NCBI RefSeq assembly: GCF_039521745.1
Contig: NZ_BAAACT010000190.1
Source of the DNA: Faecalicatena contorta
GTDB taxonomy: Bacteria; Bacillota; Clostridia; Lachnospirales; Lachnospiraceae
DNA length: 64,000 bases
Reading direction: 5' to 3' (one strand)
Made by a program: the position numbers and the translations under genes
Notes under the pieces: generated by a model
Seen by the model: only the letters and a program-made list of their open reading frames with translations
Database searches by the model: none
What the model was told of the DNA's origin: nothing
Part shown: one piece after another, positions 61,316 through 64,000 of the stretch
Numbering within the stretch: position 1 is the first letter of the stretch
Layout of the letters: each line of letters starts with the position of its first letter

Positions 61316-62258
61316 CCGTATTACGCTTGGCAGGCAGGCCAAAGAACTTGGTTTTGTCCGTGACACCTTTGAGAAGGTCTGCCGCCTCGCGGATATTCTT
61401 TCTTTTATGGAAAGCGATGGGCTGCTTGCGGACAGCCTCGCCCTGAAAGGCGGCACGGCGATCAATCTGACGATTTTTGATCTGCCCCGCCTGTCGGTTG
61501 ATATAGACCTGGATTTCTCAAAGGATGTATCAAGGGAACCCATGCTGGCGGGACGGGCGCAGATCAATGAACACATACAAAAATACATGGCGGCTTCCGG
61601 CTATACGCTGAGTTTGAAATCAAAGCAATACCACGCGCTGGATTCCTTCGTGTACGAGTATGTGAATGCCGGAGGAATGAAAGACAACCTGAAAATTGAG
61701 ATCAACTATATGCTCCGCTGTCATACGCTGCCCGTTTCCCGCAGACCGGTTTATTTGCCATGGAACGATCAGGAGCTTACAGTATTAAGCGTTGATCCTC
61801 TGGAAATCTTCTCCGCAAAGACGGTTGCCCTCTTAAACCGGGCGGCTCCGCGGGATTTATATGATATGTTCAATATGCAAAAGTATGGATTGTTTGACGA
61901 GACGCAGGAGACGCTTTTCAGAAAGTGTATCATGTTCTATGCGGCGATTGCTTCGGAAACCGTGCCGGAACACTTTGTCCTTGATGGTATTGGCAGCATA
62001 TCCGCACGGAAAATCAGGACGGACCTTACACCGGTGCTGCGCCGTGGAGAACGCTTTGACCTGGCCTCCGCGCAGAAGCAGGTAAAGGATTATTTAGCCG
62101 CAATTCTAAAACCGGAAGATACGGAGCTGTCCTTCTGGCAGGCTTTTGCAGAGGAAAAATATCAGCCGGGCCTTTTGTTTGATGATGCTGATATTCTCTC
62201 GCGTATTGAACATCACCCGATGGCACTATGGAAATGCGGCGGGCGGATGCCAAAGTAA
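61302..62258 (+). CDS. nucleotidyltransferase AbiEii/AbiGii-family toxin
   Basis: 318 residues. Nucleotidyltransferase motif LKGGTAINLTIFDLPRLSVD followed by IDLDFSKD supplies the catalytic Gly and Asp residues; the Lys/Asp region ETVALLNRAAPRDLYDMFNM is also typical (KxxALxxRxxxRDxxD). AbiEii transfers nucleotides and gives growth arrest and phage abortive infection. Carried as cargo between mobilization genes. Confidence 0.92.
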   Translation: MMRFDRITLGRQAKELGFVRDTFEKVCRLADILSFMESDGLLADSLALKGGTAINLTIFDLPRLSVDIDLDFSKDVSREPMLAGRAQINEHIQKYMAASGYTLSLKSKQYHALDSFVYEYVNAGGMKDNLKIEINYMLRCHTLPVSRRPVYLPWNDQELTVLSVDPLEIFSAKTVALLNRAAPRDLYDMFNMQKYGLFDETQETLFRKCIMFYAAIASETVPEHFVLDGIGSISARKIRTDLTPVLRRGERFDLASAQKQVKDYLAAILKPEDTELSFWQAFAEEKYQPGLLFDDADILSRIEHHPMALWKCGGRMPK

Positions 62259-62333
62259 AAAGATACACCGGCACTATAACGAATACATACTAAGGGCTGT
62301 CCTTCCGGGCAGCTCTTTCATTTTGACAAGGGG

Positions 62334-63752
62334 GTGATCCTGATAGCGACCACAAGACTAATGCCGCTGCATGTGGGAAAAGGGCGGGATGTGTCTACGG
62401 CCATTGCGGACATCATTGACTATGTGGAGAATCCGCAGAAAACGGATTTTGGAAAATTCATTTATGGCTATGAGTGTGATACCCAGATCGCGGATGCGGA
62501 GTTCCTTCTTTCCAAGCGGCAGTATTTGAACCTGACCGGACGGGACCGGGGCGCGGATGACGTGATCGCCTACCACCTCCGGCAAGCCTTCAAGCCCGGT
62601 GAAGTCACGCCGGAAGAAGCGAACCAGATCGGACGGGAGCTTGCGCTGAAGCTGACAAAGGGCAATCATGCCTTTGTGGTGTGTACCCATGTGGATAAAC
62701 ACCATGTTCATAATCACATCATCATCAATTCCACCGCTCTTGACTGCACCCGGAAATTCCGCAACTTCTGGGGTTCTACCTGGGCGATCCGGCGCATGAA
62801 TGACAAGCTGTGTCTGGAGCACGGTCTGTCTATCGTGGAAAATCCAAAACCCAGCAGGAATCACTATGGCACATGGCTGGGAAACGAAAAACAGCCCTCC
62901 TTCCAGGAGCAGCTACGCCGGGCAATCGACGCGGCCCTGAAAGAAAGGCCGAAAGACTTTGAGGACTTTCTGAAAAAGCTGGAGGCTGCTGGAATCGAAG
63001 TCAACCGGGAACGCAAGAACCTCCGGCTCCGTGTGCCGGGACAGAAAAACTATACCCGGTGCAATACGCTGAAAGGCGACTATACCGAGCAGGCGATACA
63101 GGAACGGATCGAGGGCACCCGCACGGCAAAACCCCGCCGTACTTTTTCGCAAAAGCCCGTTCCAAAGGTTGGGCTGCTGGTGGATATTGAGGCAGCGGTC
63201 CGGACCGGCAAGGGACCGGGCTATGAACGCTGGGCGAAGGTATTTAACTTAAAACAGCTCTCCCAGGCGGTGATCTACCTGAAAGAGCATGGAGATATGA
63301 GCTATGAAGATTTGCAGGAAAAAGCTGCTGCGGCTACCATCAGCTTTAATGCACTGTCGGCAAAGATCAAGGAACTGGAATCGCAGATGACCGCCAATGG
63401 AGAATTGCAGAAACAGATCGTGAACTATGCCAAGACGCGGGCGGTCTATGTGGAATACCGCAAGGCTGGTTATAGTAAAAAGTTCCGGGCGGAGCATGAG
63501 GCGGATATTCTATTACACCAGGCGGCGAAGAAATATTTTGACAGCATAGGAATCACAAAACTGCCCTCCGTCAAATTGCTCCGGGAGGAATACGCCAGTC
63601 TGCTGGAAAAGAAACGGAAAGCCTATGCCGCCTATAAGCAGGCCCGGTCTGATATGAAGGAGCTCCATAATATCAAGGCCAATGTGGACTATCTGCTGGA
63701 CATTCCTGCTTCTCAGGAGCAGCAGAAAGACAAGCAAAAATCCCGGCAATAG
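62334..63752 (+). CDS. conjugative relaxase (MobA/VirD2-type)
   Basis: About 470 residues. Relaxase domain: tyrosine-bearing N-terminus is expected near DIIDYVENPQKTDFGKFIYG; His triad VCTHVDKHHVHNHIIINSTA; then RRMNDKLCLEHGLSIVENPK. C-terminal half is coiled-coil rich. Nicks oriT and leads DNA transfer. The start is odd: a GTG at 62334 abuts the AGGGGG site, CTG at 62340 is at spacing five, and ATA at 62343 stands where relatives have ATG (ATTRLMPLH). Confidence 0.9.
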   Translation: MILIATTRLMPLHVGKGRDVSTAIADIIDYVENPQKTDFGKFIYGYECDTQIADAEFLLSKRQYLNLTGRDRGADDVIAYHLRQAFKPGEVTPEEANQIGRELALKLTKGNHAFVVCTHVDKHHVHNHIIINSTALDCTRKFRNFWGSTWAIRRMNDKLCLEHGLSIVENPKPSRNHYGTWLGNEKQPSFQEQLRRAIDAALKERPKDFEDFLKKLEAAGIEVNRERKNLRLRVPGQKNYTRCNTLKGDYTEQAIQERIEGTRTAKPRRTFSQKPVPKVGLLVDIEAAVRTGKGPGYERWAKVFNLKQLSQAVIYLKEHGDMSYEDLQEKAAAATISFNALSAKIKELESQMTANGELQKQIVNYAKTRAVYVEYRKAGYSKKFRAEHEADILLHQAAKKYFDSIGITKLPSVKLLREEYASLLEKKRKAYAAYKQARSDMKELHNIKANVDYLLDIPASQEQQKDKQKSRQ

Positions 63753-63776
63753 TTTTATGTTGCTTTGGGTTTTCAG

Positions 63777-63910
63777 CGTTCCGAAGGAACGCGCAGCCGT
63801 CACCGCAGGTGGCGATCTCAGGGGTTTGGGGATATGTCACCAACAAGCATTTTAGAGGGTTTCACGGTAACGGGAAATCCTCTAAAATACGCAATCTTAC
63901 GGAAGATTGC
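63777..63910. other. cluster of three hairpins downstream of the relaxase (possible oriT or terminator region)
   Basis: CGTTCC/GGAACG at 63777-63791; ATTTTAGAGG/CCTCTAAAAT with further TTTC/GAAA pairs at 63849-63888; GCAATCTT/AAGATTGC at 63891-63910. No U-run clearly follows. The remaining bases to the window end show no gene start that I trust. Confidence 0.5.
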
Positions 63911-64000
63911 ATTGCTTGCCGGTAGTATCGTGAATTTCTGATAACCAGCTTCACCCCAAATTCGGGACAAGTCTTATTATACCGAAACTTAGATAAAGCT

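Noticed and set aside
1..64000. tRNA or rRNA genes
   Set aside because: No tRNA TPsiC-loop plus acceptor arrangement and no rRNA conserved segments were found on reading.

Overview
The window looks like chromosome from an anaerobic gut member of the Lachnospiraceae (Clostridia). The evidence is moderate GC, AGGAGG-type ribosome sites, a Firmicutes T-box leader in front of pheST, ATP-type PEP carboxykinase, two-subunit LeuCD, QueH-type epoxyqueuosine reductase, a 2-oxoacid:ferredoxin oxidoreductase with an ADP-forming acyl-CoA synthetase, and a GC-richer Clostridia-type integrative conjugative element (ICE) at the right end. No rRNA, tRNA, CRISPR array or insertion-sequence transposase was recognised.

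Layout. 1-3165: oligopeptide/dipeptide ABC importer (binding protein, two permeases, the last cut by the window edge). 3358-4642: AraC regulator with an overlapping DUF2000 gene. 4764-5701: wreck of a LytTR-regulator/FtsX-permease locus that keeps a LytTR-type tandem site. 5847-11523: queA, sppA, pheT, pheS, with a T-box leader at 11755-12033. 12076-14265: YihY-family membrane protein, a probable 6S RNA with a clear promoter, and an EFR1-type flavodoxin/ferredoxin. 14589-21735: pckA, small membrane protein, thrC, NhaC-type antiporter, TrmB-type regulator, ornithine-cyclodeaminase-family enzyme. 22199-27904: leuD, leuC, asd, argH, queH. 28501-32981: kdpABC without kdpDE.

33845-43800 is one long minus-strand sugar operon: FGGY kinase, P-loop kinase, binding protein, two permeases, phosphomannose-isomerase-like protein, LacI regulator, PfkB-type kinase, class II aldolase, DUF624 protein. 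It starts at a consensus promoter with a perfect 16-bp palindromic operator just downstream; a further copy of the palindrome lies inside the PfkB gene. 44339-45896 is an ABC importer pair lacking a binding protein. 47501-55167 (minus) reads as an amino-acid-to-acyl-phosphate-free energy module: 2-oxoacid oxidoreductase (korA, korB, korC), ADP-forming acyl-CoA synthetase, BCCT transporter, L-serine dehydratase. Its ferredoxin subunit gene is cut at about 55262, where the ICE begins inside a topoisomerase III gene. 55261-63752 is ICE: topB end, Cys-rich protein, several accessory proteins, MobC, CD1845-like and DUF3849 proteins, an AbiEi/AbiEii toxin-antitoxin pair with its own promoter, and a relaxase.

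The most unusual signal is a set of four giant inverted repeats (14336-14552, 21925-22171, 24264-24559, 28164-28456), each just beyond the stop codon of a minus-strand gene (pckA, leuD, asd, kdpC). Their sequences are mostly unrelated to one another, but all four fold into the same plan: a 50-107 bp stem carrying two hairpins at its tip, with conserved flanking motifs (a GGATGC-CCA-type motif on the left, a C-rich GGC-GTCCCCTCC-type motif on the right). They have no poly-U tail and no coding potential I trust. A second notable signal is a short C-terminal module, PSLRQQL-like, that sits 19-21 residues from the end of four otherwise unrelated ICE proteins.
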